Positions 23,496 through 35,668 of a DNA stretch of 64,000 bases are shown here, piece after piece. Under the pieces are notes generated by a model. It was not told the DNA's origin, did not search any database, and saw only the letters and a list, made by a program, of their open reading frames with translations. Position 1 is the stretch's first letter. Every line of letters begins with the position of its first letter. Made by a program: the position numbers and the translations under genes. Source of the DNA: Paulownia fortunei (Eukaryota > Streptophyta > Magnoliopsida > Lamiales > Paulowniaceae); assembly GCA_019321725.1 (NCBI GenBank), contig CM033118.1:18697815-18761814 (forward strand), given 5' to 3'.

Positions 23496-24972
23496 TAAAG
23501 TTACATAGGCCTAATGATTTTTCAGCATCATCAGGCCCAAAGGATTACTGGAAAGGGAAATGGCACTCATGTTATGGGCCAAACTGGATTGTGATTTGGA
23601 TAAAGATTGGCTTGGGGGAGAGAGGCAAAGCACATGGGAAGCAAGTGGCCCCCAATTAAGGTTGGAAGTTAGTCTACAGCTGGTTATGAACAAGTGGCAT
23701 GATTGATGATTGAAGAAGACATGAATGGATAACATAAATACTCAATAATTTCTCATCATGTTTTTATTATCTCCTCAACTTTTCTTGATCTGGTCTTGAT
23801 AAGTACAAATATATGTGATATTTAAAGTTTTTCCCAGTTGCATCTATGGAAAAGATCACAAGATTGTATATTGTAATGATCCTTGCAGTTGGCAAAACGA
23901 TGATATAATATTTCTTTTTATGTGTAAGTCAGTTTGATGATGGATGGCATTAAAATTCTAATGTATCAGGATCACACCTAATTTTTTTCACTTTGGCATC
24001 TGATGTTCTACTGTATCAAGTATTGCTGATAATAATCTGCTAGTTTGAAACAGCGAAAGCAATTCGTTTACTGGCCTATCGATGTTTGAACTCATTTCAA
24101 GTCGATTAAAGGTCACAGAAACATGGTGGAACAAGAATCTTGCATATCTGTAAGCCATATGCTTGCACAATCAGTTGGTGTCTTCCAAAGCTTTATATTG
24201 AAACATATGATTCATATGCAACCTTAGAATTAATACAGCTGATTACCAGCAATGGGTACCATTCTTATTCTGCCTCATGATACTATCATCCACCAAAGTA
24301 TCCATTGGACCCCATTGCTGTAATGAATTGTATCACAAAATTCTTGAAAAGATCAAGTCTAGCTTAGATGATTTCGTCATAAGCTCAGTTGCACTGGTAT
24401 CACCTATTATTTGTCCACATCCCAACACAGTCATCAATAGTAGAGAACGAAGCATCACTTGATTTTTTAAAGGGCTCAATCTATTTAAAATAGCTTCATA
24501 CTGAAAATTTCCATCATTAATTAACACTGGGAAGTGGGGAGCTCAAGTTCTGAATCAAGAAATTAGAACAAGAAATAGAAAAGGGCAAGCAAAATAATAT
24601 ATGTGCTTGTACCTTCAGAACTTCATTGGAACAACAAATGGAAGAAAAAATTAGTTAGTTCTTCCTCTTGAAACTTTAATTGATGAAATTCTTAGTCATT
24701 CTGACTGGAAGTTTAGTTCATTATTTCAAATTATAAATATATGACATATGTATATAATATTTTTTTCAAGATATATATTTATCATAAATTACATATATTT
24801 ATTATGTATTTATAAAATAAAATAAAAAGCTAAATATCAAACTAAAACAGAAAATTCAAAATCAATTTTAGTTTGGATCCTGTAATACAAATGGATGAGT
24901 AAATCAAGCGATCAGAATTTGCAAGACGAAGTGTTCCTCGTTACAATGCCCTAGTGTATTGATTACTTAGTT
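23496..24972. other. DUF868 3' flank and intergenic DNA
   Basis: The first 400 bases probably include the 3'UTR of the DUF868 gene (AATAAA-like AT-rich words near 23900). No other gene is supported. Short open frames here lack any recognisable motif. Confidence 0.5.
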
Positions 24973-25080
24973 TTCCATAATGGCCAGCAGCCCTTGATTC
25001 TTTTGGCCATTTCAGCGCCCATTTAATTTATGCTGACATGTTGTACACTCATTTATCATTTCACACGGTTGACTATTTGT
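24973..25080 (+). repeat. NLR upstream module, extra copy 1
   Basis: The recurring order is CATAATGGCCAGC, CCTTGATTCTTTTGGCCATT, CGCCCATTTAATTTATG, ACATGTTGTACA, ATCATTTCACACGGTTGAC. The final TTGACT (25069) is a W-box core, the site bound by WRKY factors. It lies 280 bases before a second copy that directly precedes NLR1. Confidence 0.8.
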
Positions 25081-25256
25081 AATTAAAATTTTAATTTCAT
25101 ATTTTATTTTATATTTATATTATAAATATATATCAAATATATATAAAATTCACCTTTTAGTCTGAAATTTGTATTACAATTTAGTAAATAAACTAATATT
25201 ATTCACATTATCACAATTTGCAGGATATATGAAGTGCTGTACATTGATTTATCATT

Positions 25257-25448
25257 TCATAATGGCTAGCTGTCCTTGATTCTTTTGGTCATAATTTCAA
25301 CGCTCATTAATTTATGCAACATGTTGTATATTAATTGTGATTTCATATGGTCAACTTGTTGTCACATCTCTGCAAAGCCAGCCTTTATGCTGAAGTGTTG
25401 TTCCAGTTTGGTGTTTGTGTGAGGTCTGTCTGAGAAAGGAGATCAGAG
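25257..25448 (+). promoter_or_regulatory. NLR1 upstream module and leader, TATA segment missing
   Basis: It contains ATAATGGCTAGCTG, CCTTGATTCTTTTGG, ACATGTTGTATATTAATT, TTTCATATGGTCAAC, CACATCTCTGCAAAG and CCAGCC, then the leader TTTGTGTGAGGTCTGTC shared with NLR2 and NLR3. Compared with NLR2 it lacks about 65 bases between CCAGCCTT and TATGCT, the segment that holds TTTATATATAC in NLR2. The W-box core survives only in inverse form (GTCAAC). Confidence 0.7.
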
Positions 25449-28040
25449 ATGGCTTGTGCTGCTCTGATTTCTCTTAAGCACACAATACAGCGCCTTGTAA
25501 ATTCTTCTCATATTTCGATTGTTCCAAATTCCTCTCCACAACTCATAGAATTTGCATACAAGGAGGTTCAGTCCTTTGAAGAACTTCTCAAAAGATTGGA
25601 TACCAACAGCAGCAAGAGGCTGAATGATTTGGATGGACAATTCAGAGAGGCAGTACGTATATTAGAAGATGCACTTGAATCCCATGTATCAAAGCAGTTG
25701 CTTTCACAATCTGAAAGCCTTGGAGGTGGGGGTTGTTCAATGATACTCTCCCTAGACCTGGAGGAACTAAAACAAGATATTGATTCCTTTACCCAAACGA
25801 TGAAGAAGATGAAGACGGAGTACAGAAAAGAATTAAGCAATCCTTTGCCTGAAGAAGATGATGATGTTTCGTCAAGAACTGAGTTTGGTGGAAAGATGGT
25901 TGGATTATCTGATGAATTTAGGGAAATCAAAGATCTGCTTACAAGTGGGTGGTCATCGTCATCTCAACTCAAAGTTGTCTCTCACTCTTTGGGATGGCAG
26001 GCTTTGGTAAGACTACTCTTGCTAAGAGAATTTTTAATGATCCATTAATTTTGAATCATTTCGACTGTTGTGCGTGGGTGACAGTAGGCCCAAAATATCA
26101 ATCAAAAGAAATCCTGCAAAGTCTTCTAGCTCAAGTGAATCCCGACATTGATAAAATGCTTATGGAGGGAGATGAGGAATTAGATGAGTATTTGTGCAAC
26201 AGTTTGAAGGATAGGAGATACCTCATTGTGTTGGATGATATATGGGACATGCAGGTCTGGATTGTCTTGAAAAAGTTACTTCAAGGAAACAACAATGGAA
26301 GTCGATTCTTGCAAACAACTAGGCTACAAGACCTAGCTCTAATTGTTAGCAATACATGTCATGAAATGCGCTTGCTGAATAAAGAAGAAAGTTGGTATCT
26401 TCTTCGTGAGAAGGTGTTTGCTGAAGAGTCGTGCCTTCCTGAACTTGAGAAGGCTGGAAAGAAGATTGCTGAGAATTGTGAAGGTCTTCCTCTTACAATT
26501 GTCACGGTTGCTGACCTACTATCCAAAGCCGAGAAGACCCCAGAGTACAGGAAGAAGGTAGCAGATAAAGAAAATTTAGTTTTTAAGGATGCAAATGATC
26601 AAATGTCAAAGGTACTATTTCCAAGTTACAGGTATATTCCTCCACATTTAAAAACATGCTTTCTCTATATGGGAGTTTTCCCCCAAAATTATGAGATCCC
26701 CCGCTCTAAGCTCATCAAGTTGTGGAGTGCTCAGGGATTTCTTGAACCATATCCATCCAAAACTTTAGAAGATTTTGCAATGGAATGTTTGGAGGAGCTT
26801 GTTTCCAAAAGTCTTGTTATGGTCCGCCAGAAGAGCTCCAATTATGGAATTAAAACTTGCCTCCTCCATTCTGCATTTTGGCACCTCTGTATCAGAGAAG
26901 CAGGGAAGAACAAGTTTTTCCATGTCTTAAATAGTTATGCCGATAGTTTGGCAGAAGGTATAAAAAGCCAAGGTGGATTGTGCATCTATAAGAACATTTT
27001 ATTCGGCATAAAAAATGTGTATAACTCATTGGCATCCATTTCAACTGCACGTTCTTTCCTATGCACTGGTCCATATCATCAATACCCAGTACCAATATGT
27101 TTCGGCTTGAGGTTGCTCAGGGTACTGGATGCTCTTACAATCCGTTTTTACGAGTTCCCAATGCAAGTACTGAAACTAGTTCAGCTAAGGTACATTGCCC
27201 TCACTTATGACGGAAAGCTCCCTGCTTCCATATCCAAACTTTGGAACCTTCAGTTCTTGATTGTCTGCCGACATCTGAGCATCATCAAACTCTATGAAGA
27301 TGAGCCGTATCTGCCTATGGAGATTTGGGATATGAAAGAATTGAAGCATCTTCAGATCATGGGAAGCAATCTACCTGATCTTTGTGGCGCTCTCTTACCA
27401 AACCTCTTATCACTTTCAGATGTGAGCGCTCACTGTTGTTCCAGGGGTGTCCTTGAAAGAATCCCTAATCTAAAGAAATTAGGAATTCGAATTGAATTGG
27501 CGCCTGATGCTGTTGAACCCTTGTGCTGCTTTGATCATATTTCCCATCTCCACAGACTAGAATCACTTAGATGTGTGATCATGAATCCTGGAATCAGGTC
27601 TGAGGTTGTTGCCTCACCTCCTCCTCTTTCAATTTTCCCATCAGGTCTTAAAAAGTTGAGTTTGAGTGGCTTTGGATATCCCTGGGAAGAGATGAGCAGG
27701 ATTGCCTCATTGCCAAATCTCAATGTTCTCAAATTGCGATGCTATGCCTTTCGAGGTCCAAAGTGGGAAACGGAAGAGAAGGCATTCTTGGGACTTAAAT
27801 TTCTTCTAATTGAAGACACTGATCTGGTGCACTGGAGGCAGCTTCCCATTGCTTGAGTGCCTAAGCATAAAACACTGCTATAAATTAGAAAACATCCCTG
27901 AGGAATTTTTATTCTCTCTTCGAACGATTGAACTAGATGACTGCAACCGTTTAGCTGTGACTAGTGCAAAGCAAATGCAAAATTTTTTAGATGATGTTAA
28001 TGTCCATTCTTCATGGGATGATGGGAACTTCAAATCATGA
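25449..28040 (+). pseudogene. NLR1: R1-like CC-NB-ARC-LRR immune receptor, two frameshifts
   Basis: The product order is an R1-type coiled-coil N-terminus (MACAALISLKHTIQRLV), then NB-ARC motifs: P-loop GMAGFGKTTLA, kinase-2 LIVLDDIWD, RNBS-B NNGSRFLQTTR, GLPL in CEGLPLTIV, RNBS-D CFLYMGVFP, and LHSAFWHLC in the MHD position. Diverged leucine-rich repeats follow, ending near SSWDDGN. These are cytosolic sensors of pathogen effectors. Two lesions are defined by the paralogs. One is a 2-base insertion in GTTGTCTCTCACTC (25974-25987), just before the P-loop. The other is an 11-base deletion near 27836, after LVHW. The frame offsets of the three open pieces (+2, then +1) fit exactly these two indels. 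The first frame stops at 26048. The middle piece could only start at a chance internal Met and lacks the CC domain. The LTR-like insertion downstream adds to its decay. Confidence 0.9.
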
Positions 28041-28282
28041 ATGGCGACTTGGTTCAAAAGGTTAGTCATTCAGTTTTAATTAGATTTAATTGCAAAAGGT
28101 TACCATTTTTCTTTCTTTTTTTTCTTTTCTTTTTTATGTGTGTGTGTGTGTCTCTGTTTCAATTTAAGTAAATTAAAGCAAACACATATTAATAAACTAA
28201 AATAAGTCTTTTTTTGGATGATAGTATAAAAAACCTAGAACCTGTATTACATGTCAATTTTAAATTACCTGAAAACTTTGGG
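28041..28282 (+). other. NLR1 3' flank with 5' splice site of the 3'UTR intron
   Basis: After the stop, TTGGTTCAAAAG|GTTAGTCATTCAG matches NLR3's GGTTCCAAAG|GTTAGTCATTCAG and NLR2's ATTCAAAAG|GTTAGT, and looks like a conserved intron donor. A (TG)n run lies at about 28138-28150. No matching 3' exon (GTGATATCGGAGTTGTTCC) was found downstream of NLR1, so that part has been lost. Confidence 0.6.
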
Positions 28283-28470
28283 TGTAATGCCCCAGAGTCA
28301 GGCTTATATTAAGATTATAACTATTAGGCTTGTGTTTGAAATTCTAAAGGGATTTAAATGATTAAAATTCTTGCACTTTTGGAGCTTCAGATAACTAGTC
28401 TCACTTTAGGATTAAGAGTTTCATGTGAATATGAAATTGAGTCCTAATAAATTTAGGAATTTGAGTTTAA

Positions 28471-28504
<34 letters not shown>

Positions 28505-29883
28505 CCTCCTAAGATATAAGCATGAATAGACAATAGATTTTTTTTTGGGTAAGGTAGATTGAGGTAAAGTAATTCTTCTTTGCTATTCTTTAGTCTAGGT
28601 AACATAAAATTGAAATATTTCTCTACTTGGTTGACACATAGAGGATTGCATGAGGAAGGGCACATTGGTATGTTAGATTGACATTTTAGAAAGAAAAGCA
28701 AAGAAATAGAAGCATACACATAGATGCATGACGTGGAATTACCTTTGTGAGGCTTTGATGATAATGAAACCTAGTTTTCATACATAGGTTAAATAAATCA
28801 AGGTTAATTAAGGACATTGTGAAAGTGAATATGATTTTGATAAATAAATACCTGGGACACTTTTGTTTGATAGTTGCTATTGCCTAATCCACCGATACTT
28901 TTATTATTATTGGGAATTTAGTTTTAAATTGTCAGACCTTAGCTTATGAATTCTTTCTTTATTATATAAGATTGATTTATAAAAGCTTAAACGGAGTTTT
29001 TTAAAGTTCTATAAGTTCTGAATTTGAAAGTAAGTAGTTCTTGAAGCCTTTTATTTTTATTTTCTTGTAATATTTAATTATATTGTATATTGTTTTAAAT
29101 TTTTTAACAAGTCGGCTTATTTTTCTAAAATCAAATGTTTTTGATAAATTTCTTTTCCATGAAGGCAAGAGTTTCTTTTTGAAAAATAGTGGTTAAGCAT
29201 ATAAGAGAAATTATATTATTCATCTTGCATGAAACTAGTACTTTTTGAATCATTTGCTCGAGTACACGAGATAGGGTTTTGTTTTTAAGCTCTCACATAA
29301 GCCTATGCCTTGTTTGGGCCCCAAAGGGGATGTGTTGACATTCGAAACTAGTTTTATTATTAGAAATGTGTATTTTGATCGAAATGTTTATTGCTCATCT
29401 TCATGAAACTTTCTCCTTGAAACTTGTTTGGTATTATTTGCATATAACATTATCTTTGAAATTATATTTGATCTAGTACAGAATATCATGAATTACTTAT
29501 TATGGAACTCATCTGTTATTAATATTTTTTCTCAGATGCGTAGTTGTTCTCTTGAAGAATGGGACACATTAATAGAATGTTCGAGCCTAGAGGTGGAGTG
29601 AATAATATTAAAAATTTTATTTTATTTTGTTAATCAGTAATTTGAGACTTGGATGATGGTGAACTTGTTTATAAGTATTTTAGTACTTTGTATTCTTCTG
29701 GGATTTTAGATATTCTAAGCATTGAATGTGTTTACTTTTAATCAATTAAAAGATTCGGGACTTGTTGGTTATTCTATATTTTGAGAATATATTTTGTACT
29801 TTTTGAAGTTTGTGGCTTTGTGTCATCATAATCTTGGAAGGTAATGGCATGGCGAGGCCATGTTTGAATCTAGGCGCGAGAAA
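28283..29883 (+). mobile_element. LTR-like insertion (1601 bp, solo-LTR candidate) in NLR1 3' region
   Basis: NLR2 (about 38530) and NLR3 (about 61225) are continuous across the matching site, reading (T)TTGGGATAATTGAT. NLR1 instead reads CTTTGGG|TGTAATGCCCCAGAGTC ... TAGGCGCGAGAAA|TTGGGATAACTGATAT. The TTGGG at 28278-28282 and 29884-29888 is a 5-bp target duplication, as left by LTR retrotransposon integrase. The left end resembles the TGTAACGCCCC starts of plant Ty3-type LTRs. The right end does not show a clear CA. There is no coding capacity, so a solo LTR or short non-autonomous element is likely. A (TA)n tract lies at 28474-28503. Confidence 0.65.
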
Positions 29884-29888
29884 TTGGG

Positions 29889-30120
29889 ATAACTGATATA
29901 TCATAATCTGAGGCTTTTAATTATATGCCATCGAGGTCTTACTCAAATGGAAAGGTTGAGGGCCTAAGTTTTTTCCAATTAAGAAGAGGTCTTGAGTTCA
30001 ACATCTACCTATGTATAAGTATTTGTCTACTTTAATAGTAATTTCTTCCATTAAGATGTATATTTAATTAGGGTAATTGATTATGTTGAGTTAATCTTCG
30101 ATATATTGTAATGTGAACTA
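29889..30120 (+). other. Continuation of the NLR1 3' flank
   Basis: The homology to NLR2 and NLR3 downstream DNA resumes here. Compare CTTACTCAAATGGAAAGGTTGAGG with TTACTCAAGTGAAAAGGTTGAGG at 38588 and CTTACTCAAGTAGTAGAGGTTGG at 61289. The homology fades by about 30070. Confidence 0.65.
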
Positions 30121-30380
30121 TAAAAACTATACTCAATGTTTGACCTAATTATAAAATAACTAGCTAACTTTGAAAATTACCAATACTACCCTTGAAATTT
30201 GTATCCGTCTTGTAATTTGTACTAGTCGTTAATTAACCTAATATAAATTGATGATATGATTATAAAACAAATATAAAAATCCAATCTTGCCTTTGCAGTA
30301 CTGTTCACGAAATCTAACAAGACAGAAATGCCTTTGAGGCTATTTGCAATATTTTAAGATTCATAGGGATGTAATAGTAA

Positions 30381-30413
<33 letters not shown>

Positions 30414-30440
30414 GTATTCTAAGATTTATAGGGAATTTGA
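30120..30440. mobile_element. Fragment related to the inverted-repeat element at 46.9-48.0 kb
   Basis: TATAAAAATCCAATCTTGCC, then TGTTCACGAAAT, ACAGAAATGCCTTTGAGGC and TATTTGCAATATTTTAAGATT parallel 47107-47195 in the same order. A (TA)n tract lies at 30385-30411. The ends of the element are not defined here. Confidence 0.5.
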
Positions 30441-30619
30441 TATATTTTTTGTTAGAATATACTTTCTTGCATTACAATGTCAAAACTTTTTATTTAATAA
30501 AGAACACTTTTAAATTCATTTGGTTTAATGATCAATACTAGTTGTGGAATAAATTGTAATACAAATATAAAGCAAAATCATATACAACTTGAACAAACTC
30601 ATAAGCAAGTACATACAAC

Positions 30620-31035
30620 AAAACCTTACAAACAATAATCATTACATATAGCCAAAGCTAAAAGTACTGTTTTTGTGCACATCAGATTTCATAAAAACCT
30701 TGAGGTTTATCACCAATATACAAACAAAAGCATCAGCTTCCAAATTAACTTTATACAACAAAACCTTAAAAAGACAACATTGCATATAACAAGATCCAAA
30801 AGTAAGTATTTTTATGGGCCACATATTACATATGACCCTCTTTGAGGGTTTCTCTCACCGACATATAAACATACATCAGTTTTCTGAGTAGCTACATGCA
30901 ACAAAAAATGACCAAAACCAAACATTGCATTTAGCAAGAACCAAAAGCACCTGTTTTGTGCACAATACATTTTATATAATCCCTTAGGTTTTTCACCAAC
31001 ACACAAATATACCCATCATTTCTAGATTAACTACA
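30620..31035. repeat. Degenerate tandem repeat, about 140-bp unit, three copies
   Basis: Three successive blocks (about 30640, 30780 and 30925) each run: AACATTGCATATA(A/G)C, AA(G/A)(A/C)CCAAAAG, TTTTTGTGCACA, then ACCTTGAGG-like, TTTCACCAACA, ATCAG or ATCATT, and TACAACAAAA. The copies differ by many substitutions and small gaps. No coding role is evident. Confidence 0.6.
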
Positions 31036-31129
31036 AAAATCCGCATCATCTTGTACTAAAACCTACAAAAATACAAGAGTCATCCTACAAAAACCTACAC
31101 AAACTTTTAGTCTTTCTATTATTTAAAAG

Positions 31130-32170
31130 TTTTTTTTTTAGGATTTCTCATCTTATTGCTTAGGCCTAATTAAAACGAAGCCTGAAAAGAAAATCCAATG
31201 AGAGCAAAATAAATATTTGGTGAACTTCTTGCTATGAGAGCTAAGTATGGGTAGAGCTTATTCTTTCTATTCTTGGTTTGAACTCTCAACTTTTAAAAAT
31301 TGAATCTTATTTATTAATTTTTAATTTTAAAGTTATCGCTTCCATCTATGTGTATTTTAATTTTATTAATTGACTATGAATATAGGTATTTTTGTTAATA
31401 TGGTTATTTATTTTTACTCTATTTTATTATTATTACCCTAATAGTATAATTTGTTTTAATCTATTGAATACATCATGAAAGATTAAATATATTATAAATT
31501 AAGTTTAAATGTATATATCCGTCATTATAAAATGTTATAGATAAAGAATTTGATGGAGTCCACCCAAGATACACCAATGTAATAGTTATGACAAACCTTG
31601 GATACTAATTAGAACATCATAAAAACTTATTTTCTACATTGAGATAAATGGCGAACTCAGGTACTAAAATAATTTTTGTTCTAATTTTTAATAAAGTTCT
31701 AATTATTTTGATATGTTATAGTTAATTCTTTTTTCATTTAGCATAAAAACTATTGGAATTAACTTTAGCATTTTCGTTTATTTCTACTGTAAATCATCTT
31801 TGTTTTCAATCTAGATAGGAATAGGGTAATTTGCTGACAAAATTAGAGAAAATATCGCAACTTTGCAGCTATGCAAATGGTCAACTTTCAATGATCACAA
31901 TTCTCTTATGCGAAGTCCTCTCTCTATATATACCCATGACATATGGCTAAAAAGCTGTCCAAGTCTAATTTTATATGTAATCAATTCCACAAAATATTAT
32001 GATAGAAATTTTTGATTATCATTTCTTAAGAATAGTTTGAGATTAAGAAAAAAAAAAAAAAACTTAGTGTTTGTATTCAAACTATACCACTCAAAAATCG
32101 ATAAAATCTAATTATGTCCTCATTTTTTTGACAATTTAATAATTCATAGTTAAGAATATAATTGACATTT
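31130..32170. repeat. Diverged segmental duplication, copy A
   Basis: Shared with 43440-45430: TTAGGCCTAATT, GAAAATCCAATGAGAGCAAAATAAATAT, GAATTTGATGGAGTCCA, AACTTAT, CATTGAGATAAATG, TTTCTACTGTAAAT, CATCTTTGTTTTCAA and GTTTGAGAT. It is non-coding inter-NLR spacer. It lacks the two hAT insertions present in copy B, so it supplies the empty site. Confidence 0.75.
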
Positions 32171-32229
32171 CAAATATTAAAAGAAACTTTTGAGCTATTT
32201 ACACTTAACAATAGATAGTAGATAGATGA

Positions 32230-32380
32230 ATGGATGGATGGATAGATAGATAGAATAGAAATAGAAATAGAAATAGAGACAAAGATAAATATGAGAATAG
32301 ATAATACAATAAAATATAATAAGACAGATAGACATTGAAATTGAGATAGAGATAGAAATATAGATATAGATACATACATT
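32230..32380. repeat. GATG/GATA/GAAATA simple-sequence tract
   Basis: (GGAT)n, (GATA)n and (GAAATA)n blocks run together (GATGGATGGATGGATAGATA, then AGAAATAGAAATAGAAATAG). A related shorter tract lies at about 42440-42510, at the same place in the duplicated block. Confidence 0.8.
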
Positions 32381-32389
32381 GAGTTTTTT

Positions 32390-32905
32390 TTTTTAAATAA
32401 TCTGTGCCTAGATAAGGATATAGGACCTCTTCATCTCGACAATGTGAACTTAGTGCATTGTCACGTTGAACAAAAATAAAATAAAATTACAAAGAACAAA
32501 ATGATAACTGGACGCTCATGGACTCTTTTTTTTTTTTTTTTTTTTCCGATTTTATAGATACTACGTATTGGTATATACTAAATATATATTTTATCATATA
32601 TTTATATATAGTTACGCACGCACACACACATATATATATATATAAATATATGTAAAATATGTGATAAAATATATACACAACATATACCGATTTTCTTTAG
32701 AACATGGGTGACAAAATTCAATTAATCGTTTGAATTTTTATATAACTGATGACAAATAAACTAAAAGAATTCATGATGCTGCCTCGTTGCAATGTAAGGA
32801 ACATTTAACTACTTAATTAATATTCCGTGATGGCCTGGGTGTCCTTGATGCTTTGGCCATTTCAATGCCTATTAGTTTATGTCACATGTTGTACATTAAT
32901 TATAC
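32390..32905 (+). repeat. NLR upstream module with distal part, relic copy
   Basis: The distal part (ATGTGAACTTAGTGCATTG, ACAAAATGATAACTG, CTCATGGACTC) matches 42530-42620 and in part 57585-57610. The proximal part (GTGATGGCC, GTCCTTGATGC, TTTGGCCATTTCAATGCC, ACATGTTGTACATTAATTAT) is the common module. No NLR follows directly, so it is an orphan. Confidence 0.75.
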
Positions 32906-34139
32906 TTTAAAAATTCATAATTCGGGATGATTTTTTACATAATAAAATTCCGCATTTAAATTTGTGAATAATTTGAGAATATATGGATAGAAAATATATA
33001 ATTATTCTATAAAAATAATATATTTATATGTGAAGATTGTCAATAATATTTTTAAGTTAACTTTTATGTATTTATTAAAATACTAGAAAAATAAGTTAGT
33101 ATAATATAATCCTATTAAAATAAAAATAAAATTCAAAAATAAGATTTTTTTAATAAATTTTTTTAAGAGATTTTGTCACATTACTAGTTATGAACATAGT
33201 AACAAATATGAGATTCGACATTTTTCGTTAACTCTGAAAATTCACAAAATTCAGGCATTATTAAGGATAATTTAAAAAAATCAATAAAATCTGGTTTATA
33301 TATTAAATTCATCATTAAAATTCATGATTAATTTGAAAATATATCGATACAAAAGTCTTAAATATTTTATATAAATAATGTATTTATGTATTAAAATTAT
33401 CAATAAAAACTATATTATCTAGTAAATTTACATGTGTTAGAAAAAAATAACAATAATATAATATGAATCAATTATTTATGTAATTAATGTGGATGGACTA
33501 TAATTATACGCAACGGATTGTCGATCACGTATCCTAAATCAAACTTATCTACCAGCCTCTTACACATCTCAAATTCTTGAAGTCTATAGTAATGCTTCAA
33601 AGAGGATTGAGAGAGAAAAGAAAAAGAATTGACAGAATATGAACAAAGTTTTTGGAAGAATTATATTTACTCATATATATTTTGTTGGATGGAATTAAAG
33701 ATATATATTTTTAGTTAAGGAAAATTTTTAGTCTAATTAGAAAATTCAATTCTACTTAAATTGTGGATACATCCAACTAAATATAAATGTCAATTGAGTT
33801 AAGAGTCTAAATTCGATTTAATTTCATACAACATATATTGAAAAAATTAAAAAAAATATAATATAATCTTATTAAATTAAAAATAAAATTTGAAAGCAAA
33901 TCACTATATTAATAAAAACTTCTAAAGGTTTTGTCACAAAAATATCTATCGAAGATATATATGAGATTCCCGACTTGTTATAAAAATATCATGTTTTATT
34001 TTAGTTCAAAAATTTGCAGAATTTAGTTATATTATGAGTATAATATATATATATATGTATGAAATTCTAGCATTTTATGAAAATATTGTATTTTATTTAA
34101 ATTATTTTAAATTTTCAAAAATTTTGTTTCTACATGGTT
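32906..34139. other. AT-rich spacer with internal diverged repeats
   Basis: No gene is supported. About 33120-33260 and 33890-34030 share words such as GATTTTGTCACA, ATATGAGATTC, and CAAAATTCAG versus GCAGAATTTAG, suggesting an old local duplication. Confidence 0.5.
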
Positions 34140-34375
34140 GACTTTTAGTCATATCTCGATCTGCAAAGCCGGCGTTCTTTATATTAGTATTTAGCAAGCT
34201 GAAAGTAAAGATAATTTCGTTAACCAATGCTGGCTCGATGCAATGTAAGGAATATTGAATGCTTTAATTTTCAGTGATGGCCAGCTGCCCCTGACGTTTT
34301 CGCAATTTCAATGCCCATTTTATACGAGACATGTTGTACATTAATTATCATTTCATATGGTTGACTTCTTGTAGT
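34140..34375 (+). repeat. NLR upstream module, relic copy upstream of NLR2
   Basis: The first piece (34140-34240) reads GGTTGACTTTTAGTCATATC, CTGCAAAGCC, TTCTTTATATTAGTATTTAGCAAGC, which is the promoter-proximal part with a TATA-like word. The second piece (34270-34375) is the whole distal module, GTGATGGCCAGCTG to TTTCATATGGTTGACTTCTTG, with a W-box core at 34361. Two partial promoters thus lie in tandem, followed by no gene. Confidence 0.75.
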
Positions 34376-35400
34376 TCCGATTTCTATTTTTTGAAAAAAA
34401 AAAAAAAAACTAGAAAGATTGCATAATATAATAAATTAATTAAATAAAATTGAAATTTAGAAGGTATTTTACAAATACAGAAATATTAATTAAATACAGA
34501 AGTTTTATGTAATTATTCATATCGATCAAAACTAAATAAAAATAAAATATTTTTGTATTTGTAAAATATCTTTTGTAATTCCATCTTTATCTAGCTTTAA
34601 TTTGAGTGACGAAGAGTTTTGTCGGGATAATTTCAACACCCTAACAACTTGTTATGACGCAAACAGTTGTCTACTCAATAGCTGACATCAACGAGGAGCT
34701 CGAATTATTGAAGTTGTACTAAATCAATATGTATAATTAGTATTAATACGAACATATACAAAAAAAATTTGCAAGGTAAACAGAAAATTAGAAGAAGTTA
34801 AATAAAAAAAAAGTATTGCAAAAAATCTCAATTACAACACATAATTTACCTTATTTATTTTTGTTCTTTATTTAGCATCAAATTCCTGAAACTAATATTT
34901 TTATTTATGCAATAGATTCATTTTTTCCTAGAAATAGGATAATTGATCATACTAAGAAATATACTTAGAAAACCAATTAGGAAATTAGTATTTATAAAAA
35001 TGAAATTAAAAATTCAATGAACTCATAAAATCTTATCAAAAGATAAATTCTAAGTTCAAAGTTTCAATTAATAAATTCTCTAAGTCCAAGATACTATCAA
35101 CATCTAAATCCAAAATAACAACAATGTTAATTTACATTATTATCATTTAAAATAACAATATCACAAGAATATTTTAGTTGGATTAAAAGTTCAAACAAAT
35201 TTTTGCTATTCACGTTCTTATAATACAATTTTGTATTTTTTCCTTGTATTTTATATTATAAATATATGTCAAGTATATATAATATTTCTTTCAATATATA
35301 TTTATCATAAATTATGTGCAATTAACTTGTATTTATAAAGTAAAATATTTTATGAAATATTTAATAAAAAAAAATCGAAATGTAGCCTCGTTTTGATTAC
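34376..35400. other. AT-rich spacer
   Basis: No gene, repeat or element was recognised beyond short A runs and TA words. Confidence 0.5.
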
Positions 35401-35405
35401 TTAAT

Positions 35406-35668
35406 TTTCCATAATGGCAAGCTGTTCTTGATTCTTTTGGCCATTTCAATGCACATTAATTTATGCCACATGTTGTACATTAATTATCATTCATATGGTT
35501 GACTTCTTGTCACATCTCTGCAAATTAAGCCAGCCTTCTTTATATATACTAGTAGTTTTTAGCAAACGAAGAAAAGCAATAATTTCACTAACAAATGCTT
35601 ATGCTAAAGAGTTGTTTCAATTTAGTGAAATTTGTGTGAGTTCTGTCTGAGAAAGAGAGATTAGAGAG
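35406..35668 (+). promoter_or_regulatory. NLR2 promoter module with TATA box and W-box
   Basis: This is the most complete copy. CATAATGGCAAGCTGTTCTT, CTTTTGGCCATTTCAATGC, ACATGTTGTACATTAATTAT and CATATGGTTGACTTCTTGTC (W-box TTGACT at 35499) are followed by CACATCTCTGCAAA and the TATA candidate TTTATATATAC (35539-35549), about 120 bases before the ATG. The leader is GTGTGAGTTCTGTCTGAGAA, as in the paralogs. Confidence 0.65.

Noticed and set aside
32170..32379. Minus-strand Ser/Ile-rich open frame
   Set aside because: It is a translation of GATA/GAAATA simple repeats.
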